Shown here piece after piece: positions 1 through 8,651 of a stretch of DNA of 64,000 nucleotides. This DNA comes from Gemmatimonadota bacterium (GTDB taxonomy: Bacteria > Gemmatimonadota > Gemmatimonadetes > Gemmatimonadales > GWC2-71-9), in contig JAKLGU010000001.1 in the NCBI GenBank assembly GCA_022710485.1, forward strand, positions 62,001-126,000. Reading direction: 5' to 3'. The notes beneath the pieces were generated by a model. It was not told the DNA's origin. It saw nothing but the letters and a program-made list of their open reading frames with translations, and did no database searches. Position numbers and translations under genes: made by a program. Numbering within the stretch: the stretch's first letter is position 1; each line of letters opens with the position of its first letter.

Positions 1-1
1 G

Positions 2-121
2 GTCCAGGTGACCCGGTACCTCCATTACGAGGAGCTCACCAAGCCGCTGGCGATCGCCGGGCTCCTGCTGCTGACCCTCGAGCTCGGCATGGCGGCCACC
101 GTGGCGGTGCGGATCCCATGA
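2..121 (+). CDS. BatA-like von Willebrand factor A protein, C-terminal end only
   Basis: Only the last 39 residues are inside the window. They form a short polar stretch (YLHYEELTKPL) followed by one hydrophobic membrane segment and a short basic tail. This is how BatA/BatB-type VWA proteins of aerotolerance operons end. The stop (TGA, 119-121) overlaps the ATG of the next VWA gene (ATGA junction), which fits a BatA-BatB pair. The family call rests on this tail and on the neighbours, because the VWA domain itself lies outside the window. Confidence 0.6.
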   Translation, partial: VQVTRYLHYEELTKPLAIAGLLLLTLELGMAATVAVRIP

Positions 122-1746
122 TCTTCGACTCGACGTGGCTTCTGGTCCTCGCCCCGCTGTTGGGTGCCGCCGGCGCCGCACTGGCCTGGTGGGGCCGCCG
201 CCGCCGGATCGACGCGACCACTGCGTGGTCCCCGGTGCTCGGGACGACGGCGGCGCTGCGCGGCCGGAGCGGTCCCTGGCTGGTCGGCGTCGCCGTTCTC
301 TGCGGCGCGGTGGCGGTGGCCGGCCCACGCGGCGGGCGCACCTCGGTCAAGACGGAGGCGCGCGCGCTCAGCCTGGTCATCGCAACCGACATCAGTCGCT
401 CCATGCTGGCGGAGGACGTCCTGCCGAGCCGGCTCGGCCGCGCCAAACGGGAGGCGCGCCGACTGGTGCAGGACCTCGACGGCGACCGGCTGGGCCTCAT
501 CGCCTTCGCCGGCCGGAGCTACATCCTCACGCCGCTGACCGTGGACGGGGGGGCGGTGTCCCTCTACCTCGATGGTCTCGACCCCGACCTCGCGAGTGAA
601 GGGGGAACCGACCTCGCCGCCGCCCTCAACCAGGGGCTGGAGTTGCTCGAGGCGACGTCGGAAATCTCCGACCGGGTGCTGGTGGTCTTCACGGACGGGG
701 AGACGCACGACTCCCTCTCCGCGGTGGAGGACGCGGCCGCGGCCATCAAGAAGGCGGGGATCCGGCTGATCCTGGTGGGCGAGGGGACCCCGGTGCCGGT
801 CAAGATCCCCATCCGCGACCCGTCCGGCCGCCTGATCGAGTACAAGCTGGACCAGGACGGACAGGTGGTCGAGACCAGCCTGCGCGAGTCGGTGCTGCGC
901 GCGGCGGCGGATGCCGCCGGCGGGACGGTGGTCCCGGCTTCGCTGTCCGACCAGGCGGGGGCGGTTCGCGAAATCGTGGCCGCGTTCAAGCGCAGTCCGA
1001 GCACGGAGAGCCGCGCCGCCGATTTGCGCCCGATGGGATGGCTGCCCCTCCTGATCGGGACGCTCGTGCTGCTGGGCCAGACCCTCCTGCGCCGCGGCGC
1101 CTCGCTGGTCGTCCTGGCCCTGGCGGTGGCCCTCCCCTCGATGGCCGCCGCCCAGCGGCCCTCGGCCGGCGCGCGCGCCCTCTCCTCTGGCGACCCGACC
1201 GCCGCCGCCGGCGCCTTTCTCCAGGAGGCGCGGGGCGGGGTCCAGCGCGACACCGCGTTCTACAACGCCGGCACTGCCGCGCTCCGTGCCGGCGACCTGA
1301 AGGTCGCCCGGCGCGCCTTGCTGGAGGCGGCCCGGAGCACTGATCCGGGGCTCCGGTACCGATCGCTGTACAATCTCGGCGTCGTCGATCTCCGCGCCGC
1401 CCAAGCCGATTCGAGCCTGCGCGACACCCTCGTCGGCGAGGCGATTTCCCACCTGCGCGAGGCGTTGCTGCTCGAGCCGGCATCGGAGCGCGCCAAGTGG
1501 AACCTCGAGCTCGCCGAGCGGATGCGCCCTCCGCCTCCGCCGTCGAGCGGGGGAGGGCAGAAGCCTCCGCCCCCGCAGGGCGGGCAGCAGCCGAAGCCTC
1601 CGCAGCCGCAGAACAACCAGAATCGCGGCCTCACGCGGGAGCAGGCCGAGCAAATCCTGAACTCCGTGGAGCGCGAGGAGCGCGCCACTCGGAATCGACA
1701 GCTCGACCGGCTGGCCGGTGGCATGGGAGGGGCCAAGGATTGGTAG
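118..1746 (+). CDS. BatB-BatC fusion: VWA-domain membrane protein with TPR tail
   Basis: A 542-residue protein. Two N-terminal membrane segments (about 5-24 and 55-72) precede a VWA domain with an intact metal-ion-dependent adhesion site: DISRS at residue 91, the GGTD threonine loop, and FTDGE. A membrane segment near residue 306 is where a normal BatB ends. A second hydrophobic stretch at about 328-343 ends in AAAQ and looks like an embedded BatC signal peptide. TPR-like repeats (about 350-465) and a Pro/Gln-rich tail follow. Bat proteins are linked to aerotolerance and envelope stress, probably through extracytoplasmic protein contacts; the exact activity is unknown. The start overlaps the previous stop, and BatD follows directly. 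The fusion is read straight from the sequence; the function is inferred. Confidence 0.85.
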   Translation: MIFDSTWLLVLAPLLGAAGAALAWWGRRRRIDATTAWSPVLGTTAALRGRSGPWLVGVAVLCGAVAVAGPRGGRTSVKTEARALSLVIATDISRSMLAEDVLPSRLGRAKREARRLVQDLDGDRLGLIAFAGRSYILTPLTVDGGAVSLYLDGLDPDLASEGGTDLAAALNQGLELLEATSEISDRVLVVFTDGETHDSLSAVEDAAAAIKKAGIRLILVGEGTPVPVKIPIRDPSGRLIEYKLDQDGQVVETSLRESVLRAAADAAGGTVVPASLSDQAGAVREIVAAFKRSPSTESRAADLRPMGWLPLLIGTLVLLGQTLLRRGASLVVLALAVALPSMAAAQRPSAGARALSSGDPTAAAGAFLQEARGGVQRDTAFYNAGTAALRAGDLKVARRALLEAARSTDPGLRYRSLYNLGVVDLRAAQADSSLRDTLVGEAISHLREALLLEPASERAKWNLELAERMRPPPPPSSGGGQKPPPPQGGQQPKPPQPQNNQNRGLTREQAEQILNSVEREERATRNRQLDRLAGGMGGAKDW

Positions 1747-4091
1747 TCACCTTCCTGGCGCTCGCCATGCTCCAACAGGCTCAGCCGCCCGAGTTGACCG
1801 TCACCCTGGACCGCGACGAGGTGGCCGTGGGGGAGGAGGTCCTCCTCACCATCCGCACGCGGAGCGCGTCGCCGCTCCCGATCGAGCTTCGGCTCGGCAC
1901 GGCGGACGGCTTCGTGGTCGTGTCCCGCACCGAGGGTACCAGCGTCAACCCGAACGCGGCGGTGTCCCGCACCAAGACGATCGAGCTCCGGTTGCGAGCC
2001 ATCCGCTCGGGCCAGTGGAAGTTCGGGCCCTTCCAGGCCCGGCAGGGCGACACGATCGCCGAGGTCGGGGCGCTGACCGTCCGCGTCACCGACACCGGCA
2101 GCGCCGCCGTGGCCGCCCAGGTGAACCCCCGGATCAAGCGGCTCCTGCAACAGGCGCGACCTCCCACCGCGCCGGGTGAGGTGGGGCTGTCGCTGCTCGT
2201 GTCGGTGACGAACGCCACCGTCGGCGAGCAGGTCGACATCCTCACCGCCGCCTGGTTTCCGAGAGATCTCCGGCTCCGGCTCCGGCGTGCGCCGACGCTC
2301 GTCCCGCCGGACGTCGAGGGGATGTGGAGCTATCCGCAGCCGGCGCCGGTGGGCATCGCGGCGAGCCGCCAGGTCGCCGGCATCTGGTACGACCTGTTCG
2401 TCGCGCACCAGATCGCCTTCCCGGTGCGGAGCGGGGAGCTCACGATCTCCCCGGCGCAGATGCAGTACTCGGTGCCGCTGGCGCTGCAGTTCTTCAGCCA
2501 GGAAGAGCGGTTTTCCGTCACGAGCGACAGCGCGCACATCTCCGTCCGCCCCGTGCCCGAGGAAGGCAGGCCCGCCGGATTCAGCGGTGCCGTCGGCACC
2601 GACCTCACGCTCGAGCGGATCCTGACGCCGGCGACGGCACGCGCGCGGGAGCCGGTGAACGTCTCCTTTGTGGTGGCGGGGAAGGGCAACGTGACGCTCT
2701 GGCCGTCGCCGGAGGTGACCTGGCCCGACGGCGCCCGGGCCTATCCCGAGCTGGTCGAGGAGCGGCCTGAAACCCGCGAGGGCATCGTCCGCGGCACGAA
2801 GAGCTTCGGGTATTCACTCGTGCCGGATGCCGTCGGCACGCTCTCGCTGCCGGCGGTGGAGTACCCCTACTACGACCTCGGCACCCGGAGTTATCGCCTC
2901 GCGCGGGTGCCGGCCCTGTCCCTGCCGGTGGCCGAGGCGGTGGCGCTGGCGGAAGGCGCACTGCCGCCCCCGCTGCTCGAGGCTCGCCGCGCCGTGGTCC
3001 CGCCCGACCTTATCGACCTGCCGGGAACCTACGGCTGGCTGCTGATCGCGCTTGGCCCGCCGGCCATCTGGGGCGCCGCGCGTGCGCTCCGGCAGCGCGG
3101 GCGGAAGCCCCAGGCGACTGGCGGCGCGCGACGGATGAGCGCGCGCACGGTCGAGATCGAACTGGATGGGCTCGTGACGGGCCTGGCGCCGGCGGCAGTG
3201 GTGACGGGCGACGAGTCCGACCTGGCTGCGGCGCTCCGCGCCGCCGGGCTGGAGCTCGGCACCGTGCAGGCACTGCTCCACCTCCGGGGCATGCTCCGGC
3301 AACGGCGTTACGCCCCAGGGCAGGACGGCCACGACGAGGAAATCGTGTCGCGGTGGGAGGACCTCCGCGCGCAGCTGTCCGGCGGCGGGCGGCGCCGGCG
3401 GGTGTCGCACGGCCTCCTGTCCGCCATCCTGCTCGCGCTGTTCGCGGGGGGCGCCGCTGCCGCGCAGTCGCCGTCCGCCGAGTCCCTCTACGAGAGCGGC
3501 TCCCTCGCGGCGGCGCGCTCCGCCTTCGCGGCCCGCGCGGAGGCCCAGCCGCAGGTGGCCGCGCACTGGTACAACCTCGGGGCAGTGGACTACCGCCTCG
3601 GCGCCGCCGTCCAGGCCAGCGCGGAGTGGCATCGGGCGCTCCGGCTCGCACCGCGGAACGCGAGCATTCGCCAGGCGCTCCAGCTGACACCGCCCCCCGA
3701 TCCGGTGTCGGCGGGCCGGCTCTGGACCGCTCCGTTCACGACCTCCGAGCTGGCGCTCGCCGCCCTGGCGCTCTGGGTGGCGGCGTGGGTCGGGTACCTG
3801 GTGCGTCCCGCCGTGGCCGCGAAATGGGCGTGGCTGGGTGCCGCGGCGCTGATCCTCGGCGCAGGAACCATCTGGCTCGAGCATCGCTACCGCGAGCCGG
3901 TGGATCTGGTATTGGAGTCCGTCCCGCTTCGGGTCAGCCCGCACGGGCGCGGCTCCGCGCTGGCGGCTCTCGACGAGGGCCAGGCGCTCATCCGCCTCCG
4001 CAGCCAGCGTGGGTGGAACCTCGTCCGCGACCCGTCGGGGCGGCTCGGATGGGTGCCCGCGCAATCGGTCGCCTCGGTGAATCCGAAGTAG
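1740..4091 (+). CDS. BatD-BatE fusion: Ig-like repeat protein with TPR and SH3 domains
   Basis: A protein of about 783 residues. I chose the TTG at 1740, which overlaps the upstream stop. It follows a GGGAGG ribosome site and gives a short signal peptide (MVVTFLALAML). ATG 1767 is the alternative. Residues 20-430 are beta-rich, as in BatD (oxygen tolerance), and a membrane segment follows near 440-455. A second hydrophobic, signal-like stretch at about 557-577 (ending AAAAQS) marks where an independent BatE would begin. Two TPR units (WYNLGAVDYRLG), two membrane segments and a C-terminal bacterial SH3 domain (RSQRGWNLVRDPSGRLGWV) follow. BatE proteins have this TPR-SH3 layout. It is the last gene of the Bat operon, 9 bp before mutL. 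Confidence 0.8.
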   Translation: MVVTFLALAMLQQAQPPELTVTLDRDEVAVGEEVLLTIRTRSASPLPIELRLGTADGFVVVSRTEGTSVNPNAAVSRTKTIELRLRAIRSGQWKFGPFQARQGDTIAEVGALTVRVTDTGSAAVAAQVNPRIKRLLQQARPPTAPGEVGLSLLVSVTNATVGEQVDILTAAWFPRDLRLRLRRAPTLVPPDVEGMWSYPQPAPVGIAASRQVAGIWYDLFVAHQIAFPVRSGELTISPAQMQYSVPLALQFFSQEERFSVTSDSAHISVRPVPEEGRPAGFSGAVGTDLTLERILTPATARAREPVNVSFVVAGKGNVTLWPSPEVTWPDGARAYPELVEERPETREGIVRGTKSFGYSLVPDAVGTLSLPAVEYPYYDLGTRSYRLARVPALSLPVAEAVALAEGALPPPLLEARRAVVPPDLIDLPGTYGWLLIALGPPAIWGAARALRQRGRKPQATGGARRMSARTVEIELDGLVTGLAPAAVVTGDESDLAAALRAAGLELGTVQALLHLRGMLRQRRYAPGQDGHDEEIVSRWEDLRAQLSGGGRRRRVSHGLLSAILLALFAGGAAAAQSPSAESLYESGSLAAARSAFAARAEAQPQVAAHWYNLGAVDYRLGAAVQASAEWHRALRLAPRNASIRQALQLTPPPDPVSAGRLWTAPFTTSELALAALALWVAAWVGYLVRPAVAAKWAWLGAAALILGAGTIWLEHRYREPVDLVLESVPLRVSPHGRGSALAALDEGQALIRLRSQRGWNLVRDPSGRLGWVPAQSVASVNPK

Positions 4092-4100
4092 ATTTCTCCC

Positions 4101-5813
4101 ATGCCACGCCGCATCGCCATCCTTCCCGACGCCGTCGCCGACCAGATCGCCGCCGGCGAGGTCGTCGCCCGCCCGGCCTCCGCGCTGAAGGAGCTCGTCG
4201 AGAACGCGATCGATGCAGGGGCCACCCGCGTGCGGATCACGATCGAGAACGGAGGGAAGACGTTGATCGAAGTGGCCGACGACGGATCGGGGATGGGGCG
4301 GGAAGACGCCGTGCTCTCCCTCGACCGGCACGCCACCAGCAAGATCCGGAGCGCGGCAGACCTCACCGGCGTCACCACCTTCGGCTTCCGCGGCGAGGCG
4401 CTGCCCGCAATCGCCTCGGTCAGCCGGCTAACCCTGTCCACGGCCGAGGCCGACGGCGAGGGCACCGAGCTCCAGGTCGTCGGTGGGCGGCTGGAACACG
4501 TGGGTCCCGTGGCCCGGCAGCGCGGGACGACGGTGACCGTCCGGAGTCTTTTCTTCAACACTCCCGCGCGGAAGAAATTCCTGCGGTCGGCGGCCAGCGA
4601 GTCGCGGGCCTCCTACGAGGCGGTGGCGACGCTGGCGCTCGCGCATCCGGCGGTGGGGATCGAGTACGTCCAGGACGGGCAGGCACGGCTGACCGCGCCG
4701 CCGGGGCAGGACGAGACGGAGCGGCTGGTGTCTGTCTGGGGCAGGGACCTCGTCGGCACGCTGGTCGGCGTGGATCACGCGGCCGGCGCGTTCCGGATCT
4801 CGGGATTCGTGCAGCGACCCGGTGACGCGGCGCCCACCGGCCGGAGAACCCAGCTGTTCGTGAACGGCCGCCCATTCCGCGACCCGTTTCTGGTCCGGGC
4901 GGCCGAGGCGGGATACCGCGCCGCGATCCACCCCGGCGACCGCCCTACGCTCTACCTGAGGGTGGACGTCGCGGTGGAGGAGGTGGACGTCAACGTGCAC
5001 CCGAGCAAGATGGAGGTGCGTTTCCGCGACCGGATCGGTCTGGAGCACACGGTGGAGGATGCCGTGCGGCAGGCCATCGGCGCGCTGGTGGCCGCCGCAC
5101 CGGTCGGCGACTGGCGCCCGATGCCGGTGCCGCACGGCTCCGCGGAGGGTGGCGACCTGGCCGCCGGACTGTTCGGGGATGACGTCCCCGACCTCCCGGA
5201 GCTGGAGTCGGGATCGTCGACACCTGCCGGGGCGTCCGACCCGCTGGCCGGGCCGCTGACCCAGCTGTTCGACACGTACATCGTCTATCCGGCCGCCGAG
5301 GGCGTGGTGTTCGTGGACCAGCATTCGGCGCACGAGCGGGTCCTGTACGAGGCGGTGATGCGTGCGCTCGCGGGATCCGGCGCGCCGGCCCAGCGCCTGC
5401 TGCTTCCGGTGGCCATCGAGCTGACGGACGAGGAACTCGACGCGGTGGAACAGCACCAGGAGGCGCTGGAGCGGGTGGGGTTCGGGGTCGAGGAGTTCGG
5501 CGGCAACACCGTCGTGCTGCAGGCGGTGCCCACGCCGCACCCGCGGTTCGACGCGGTGGCCTGCTTCCGTGAGATGGTGGCGGACCTGGCGCGGGGTCGC
5601 TTCGGCGGGTGGGCCAACCCCCTCGAGCGGTTCGGCGCCACGTACGCCTGCCGCGCGGCGGTGAAGGCGGGACAGCGGCTCGGGCAGGCCGAAATGCGCG
5701 AATTGCTGCTCCAGCTCTTCGCGACCGAGCTGCCGCCGCACGACGTCCACGGCCGCTCCACCATCGTCCAGCTCCCCCGCGAAGAGCTCGAGCGACGCTT
5801 TGGCCGTCGGTAG
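4101..5813 (+). CDS. mutL: DNA mismatch repair protein MutL
   Basis: A 570-residue GHKL ATPase that couples mismatch recognition by MutS to strand incision. The N-terminal ATPase motifs are complete: ENAIDAGA from residue 34, DDGSGM at 60, HATSK, GFRGEALP, and the GTTVTVRSLFFNTPAR block. The C-terminal dimerisation domain carries an endonuclease-type metal motif DQHSAHERVLYE (residues 406-417, A to S in the DQHA core) and ACR at 516. The usual C[P/N]HGRP motif reads DVHGRS near 547-552, so one metal-ligand Cys is missing. Nicking activity is therefore likely but not certain. ATG start; the end overlaps miaA by 14 bp. Confidence 0.95.
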   Translation: MPRRIAILPDAVADQIAAGEVVARPASALKELVENAIDAGATRVRITIENGGKTLIEVADDGSGMGREDAVLSLDRHATSKIRSAADLTGVTTFGFRGEALPAIASVSRLTLSTAEADGEGTELQVVGGRLEHVGPVARQRGTTVTVRSLFFNTPARKKFLRSAASESRASYEAVATLALAHPAVGIEYVQDGQARLTAPPGQDETERLVSVWGRDLVGTLVGVDHAAGAFRISGFVQRPGDAAPTGRRTQLFVNGRPFRDPFLVRAAEAGYRAAIHPGDRPTLYLRVDVAVEEVDVNVHPSKMEVRFRDRIGLEHTVEDAVRQAIGALVAAAPVGDWRPMPVPHGSAEGGDLAAGLFGDDVPDLPELESGSSTPAGASDPLAGPLTQLFDTYIVYPAAEGVVFVDQHSAHERVLYEAVMRALAGSGAPAQRLLLPVAIELTDEELDAVEQHQEALERVGFGVEEFGGNTVVLQAVPTPHPRFDAVACFREMVADLARGRFGGWANPLERFGATYACRAAVKAGQRLGQAEMRELLLQLFATELPPHDVHGRSTIVQLPREELERRFGRR

Positions 5814-6717
5814 GATTCCCGTCATTCTCGGCCCGACTGCGGTCGGGAAGACCGCGGTCGCATTGGCGCTGGCGGCCCACTGGCCGCTCGAGGTCGTCTC
5901 CGCCGATTCACGCCAGGTGTACCGGCGGCTCGACATCGGCACCGCCAAGCCGAGCAGGAAGGAACTCGCCCGGCTCCCCCATCACGGGGTGGATATCCTG
6001 GACCCCGGCCACCGCTACAGCGCCGGACGGTACGCCGCCGCCGCCCGGGGGTGGATCGAGGAGGTCCAGGCGCGAGCGAAGCTCCCGGTGGTCGTCGGGG
6101 GAACCGGGCTGTACGTTCGGGCGTTGATGGAAGGGCTGTTCCGCGAGCCGTCGCTCGACGCCGGGCACCGGCGCGCGCTCGAGGCGGAGCTGGAACAACT
6201 CCCGCTCAGCGAGCTGATCCGTTGGGCCAGCCGGCTCGACCCGGCCTACGGAGGCGGGGGGCGCCAGCGGGCCATGCGGAGCATCGAGATCGCCCTCCTC
6301 ACCGGCCATCCGCTTTCGTACTGGCAGCGAACCGCCCGTGAGCAGCGCCACTTCGAGCCCTGGTACGTGGTGTTGAGCGTCCCCCGGCCGGTCCTGCACC
6401 TGCGGATCGAGCGGCGCGCCGCCGAGATGGTGCAGCGCGGCCTCATCGAGGAAGTCGCGTCGGTGCTCGCCGAAGGGCACGCCGCCCACGCGCCCGGGCT
6501 CGACGGCATCGGCATCAAGGAGGCCGTCGAGTACCTCCACGGCGTGCGACCCCGCGAGTCCGTGGCCGGCGCCATCACCGTCAGCACCCGGCAGTACGCC
6601 AAGCGGCAGGAGACCTGGTTTCGCCACCAGCTGGATGGAAGCGTGCTGCGCCTCGACGCCACGCGCCCTGCGACGGACCTTGCCGCGGAGATCGCGGCCC
6701 AATGGAGCCCCACATGA
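5800..6717 (+). CDS. miaA: tRNA dimethylallyltransferase
   Basis: A 305-residue enzyme that transfers a dimethylallyl group to N6 of A37 in tRNAs reading UNN codons. The P-loop GPTAVGKT (residues 11-18), the SADSRQVYR block and the DIGTAKPS segment are family signatures, and HHGVDILDPG and GGTGLY follow. The length is normal. The start is a TTG inside the last codons of mutL, the only start that keeps the N-terminal strand before the P-loop. The mutL-miaA pairing is common in bacteria. Confidence 0.95.
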   Translation: MAVGRIPVILGPTAVGKTAVALALAAHWPLEVVSADSRQVYRRLDIGTAKPSRKELARLPHHGVDILDPGHRYSAGRYAAAARGWIEEVQARAKLPVVVGGTGLYVRALMEGLFREPSLDAGHRRALEAELEQLPLSELIRWASRLDPAYGGGGRQRAMRSIEIALLTGHPLSYWQRTAREQRHFEPWYVVLSVPRPVLHLRIERRAAEMVQRGLIEEVASVLAEGHAAHAPGLDGIGIKEAVEYLHGVRPRESVAGAITVSTRQYAKRQETWFRHQLDGSVLRLDATRPATDLAAEIAAQWSPT

Positions 6718-7841
6718 AGATCGGCATCACCTGTTATCCGACGTACGGCGGCTCCGGCGCCGTGGCGACCGAGCTCGGCCTCGAACTGGCCCGGCGGGGC
6801 CACGAGGTCCATTTCATCACCTACGCGTCACCCTTCCGGCTCCGGGGCGGCTTCGCAGAGCGGGTCTACTACCACGAGGTCGAGACCCGGCATGGCCACT
6901 ACCCGCTGTTCGACCACTTTCCCTTCACGCTGGCGCTGGCCTCGCATCAGTACGAGGTGAGCCGCCGCGAAAAGCTCGACCTGCTGCACGTGCACTACGC
7001 GATCCCGTACGCCACCACCGCCTGGATCGCTCGGGAGATGCTCCAGAAGGAGCATCCCATCAAGGTCGTCACGACGCTGCACGGCACCGACATCACGCTG
7101 GTCGGGCAGGAGGCGAGCTTCTTCGACATCACGAAGTTCTCGATCGAGCGCTCGGACGAGGTGAGCGCGGTGTCGGACTTTTTGCGGAGCGAGACGCTCC
7201 GCGCCTTCGGACCGGTGCACCCGAACCTCCGGGTCATCCCCAACTTCGTGAGCCTGGCCGAGTACCACCCGGTCGTTGCGCCGAAGCCGGAAGGGCTGGC
7301 GCCCGCGGGCCACAAGGTCATCAGTCACACCTCCAATTTCCGGGAGGTGAAGCGGGTCAAGGACGTCATCCGCATCTTCTCGCGGATCCGCCGGGCGATG
7401 CCCGCCACCCTGCTGATGATCGGCGACGGACCGGAGCGCGCGGAGGCCGAGCGCGAGGCCGAGACGCTCGAGGTCGCGCAGCACGTCCGGTTCCTCGGCC
7501 GGCTCGACCGGGTGGTGGAACTCATGCAGGCCACGGACCTCTTCCTCCTGCCGTCGCAATCGGAGTCGTTCGGCCTCGCGGCGCTCGAGGCGATGGCCTG
7601 TGGAGCGCCGGTGGTGGCGAGCCGGGCCGGCGGCCTGCCGGAGGTCGTCGAGGACGGCGTCAACGGCATCCTCGAGCCGGTCGGCTCGGTGGAGGCGATG
7701 GGAAGGCGGGCGGTCGACCTGCTCCGCGACCCCGACAAGCATCGGGCGATGGCGGACGCCGCGGTCCGGAAGGCCGCCGATTTTTCCGCCGACCGCGTCG
7801 TCCCGATGTACGAGGCGATGTACCGGGAAGCGCTCGCCTAG
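6714..7841 (+). CDS. bshA: N-acetyl-alpha-D-glucosaminyl L-malate synthase (bacillithiol pathway)
   Basis: A GT4-family glycosyltransferase of 375 residues that joins UDP-GlcNAc and L-malate, the first step of bacillithiol synthesis. The N-terminus MKIGITCYPTYGGSG and the LHVHYAIPYA and TTLHGTDIT blocks are characteristic of BshA rather than of other GT4 enzymes. The nucleotide-binding ESFGLAALEAMACG motif is near residue 285. ATG 6714 is chosen because it forms an ATGA overlap with miaA and has GGAG six bases upstream; ATG 6702 is less likely. No bshB or bshC lies in the window, so the rest of the pathway must be elsewhere. Confidence 0.87.
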   Translation: MKIGITCYPTYGGSGAVATELGLELARRGHEVHFITYASPFRLRGGFAERVYYHEVETRHGHYPLFDHFPFTLALASHQYEVSRREKLDLLHVHYAIPYATTAWIAREMLQKEHPIKVVTTLHGTDITLVGQEASFFDITKFSIERSDEVSAVSDFLRSETLRAFGPVHPNLRVIPNFVSLAEYHPVVAPKPEGLAPAGHKVISHTSNFREVKRVKDVIRIFSRIRRAMPATLLMIGDGPERAEAEREAETLEVAQHVRFLGRLDRVVELMQATDLFLLPSQSESFGLAALEAMACGAPVVASRAGGLPEVVEDGVNGILEPVGSVEAMGRRAVDLLRDPDKHRAMADAAVRKAADFSADRVVPMYEAMYREALA

Positions 7842-8651
7842 ATGGATCTCCTGTCGCTGCTGCATGCCGCCATCCTCGGCCTGGTCGAGGGCATCACCGA
7901 ATTCATTCCCGTCTCCTCCACCGGCCACCTCATCGTGGCCGGCGACCTCCTCGGCTTCACCGGGGAGCGCGCCAAGACGTTCGAGATCTTCATCCAGCTC
8001 GGTGCCATCCTGGCGGTGGTCTGGCTGTACCGGGAGCGCTTCCTCCTGGTGGCCCGGAGCCTCGGGCAGAGCCCGGGGAGCAGGGCGTTCGTCGGCAATC
8101 TCGCGCTCGGCTTCCTGCCGGCGGCGGTGATCGGCCTGGTGGCGCACCGCTGGATCAAGGCGCACCTCTTCACCGTCCCGACGGTGGCGGGCGCCCTCGT
8201 GCTCGGCGGCCTGGTCATCCTCCTCATCGAGCGCACCAAGCCGATCGAGCGCGTGGCCACCGTGGAGGATCTGCCGCCGAAGCTGGCCCTCGGCGTCGGC
8301 TTCGCGCAGGTGCTGGCGCTCTTCCCGGGGGTGTCCCGGGCGGGCGCCACGATCCTGGGCGGCTATCTCCTCGGGCTCTCACGGACCGCGGCCACGGAGT
8401 TCTCGTTCTTCCTCGCGATTCCCGTCATGGTCGCCGCCACGCTGCTGGACCTCGTCAGCAGCAGAGGCAACTTGTCGGCGGCGGACATCCCCGTCTTCGC
8501 GGTCGGCTTCGTGGTGTCATTCCTCAGCGCGCTCGTGGTGATCCGCGCCTTCATCGGCTTCGTGGCCAAGCGGGACTTCACGCCGTTCGCCTGGTACAGG
8601 ATCGCGGCCGGGTCGGCGCTCCTCGTCTGGTGGAAAGCCACGCAGGGATGA
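7842..8651 (+). CDS. uppP: Undecaprenyl-diphosphatase (UppP/BacA)
   Basis: A 269-residue integral membrane phosphatase that recycles undecaprenyl diphosphate for peptidoglycan and other envelope polymers; the family is linked to bacitracin resistance. The active-site segment EGITEFIPVSSTGHL (E16, E20, H29) and the second motif PGVSRAGATI are both present, with about eight hydrophobic segments. The ATG follows the bshA stop with no gap, and the stop overlaps birA (ATGA), so this is one operon. Confidence 0.95.
   Translation: MDLLSLLHAAILGLVEGITEFIPVSSTGHLIVAGDLLGFTGERAKTFEIFIQLGAILAVVWLYRERFLLVARSLGQSPGSRAFVGNLALGFLPAAVIGLVAHRWIKAHLFTVPTVAGALVLGGLVILLIERTKPIERVATVEDLPPKLALGVGFAQVLALFPGVSRAGATILGGYLLGLSRTAATEFSFFLAIPVMVAATLLDLVSSRGNLSAADIPVFAVGFVVSFLSALVVIRAFIGFVAKRDFTPFAWYRIAAGSALLVWWKATQG

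Noticed and set aside
6702..6713. ATG 6702 as the bshA start
   Set aside because: The GGAG between 6704 and 6707 serves ATG 6714, which also gives the ATGA overlap and the conserved MKIGITCYP start.
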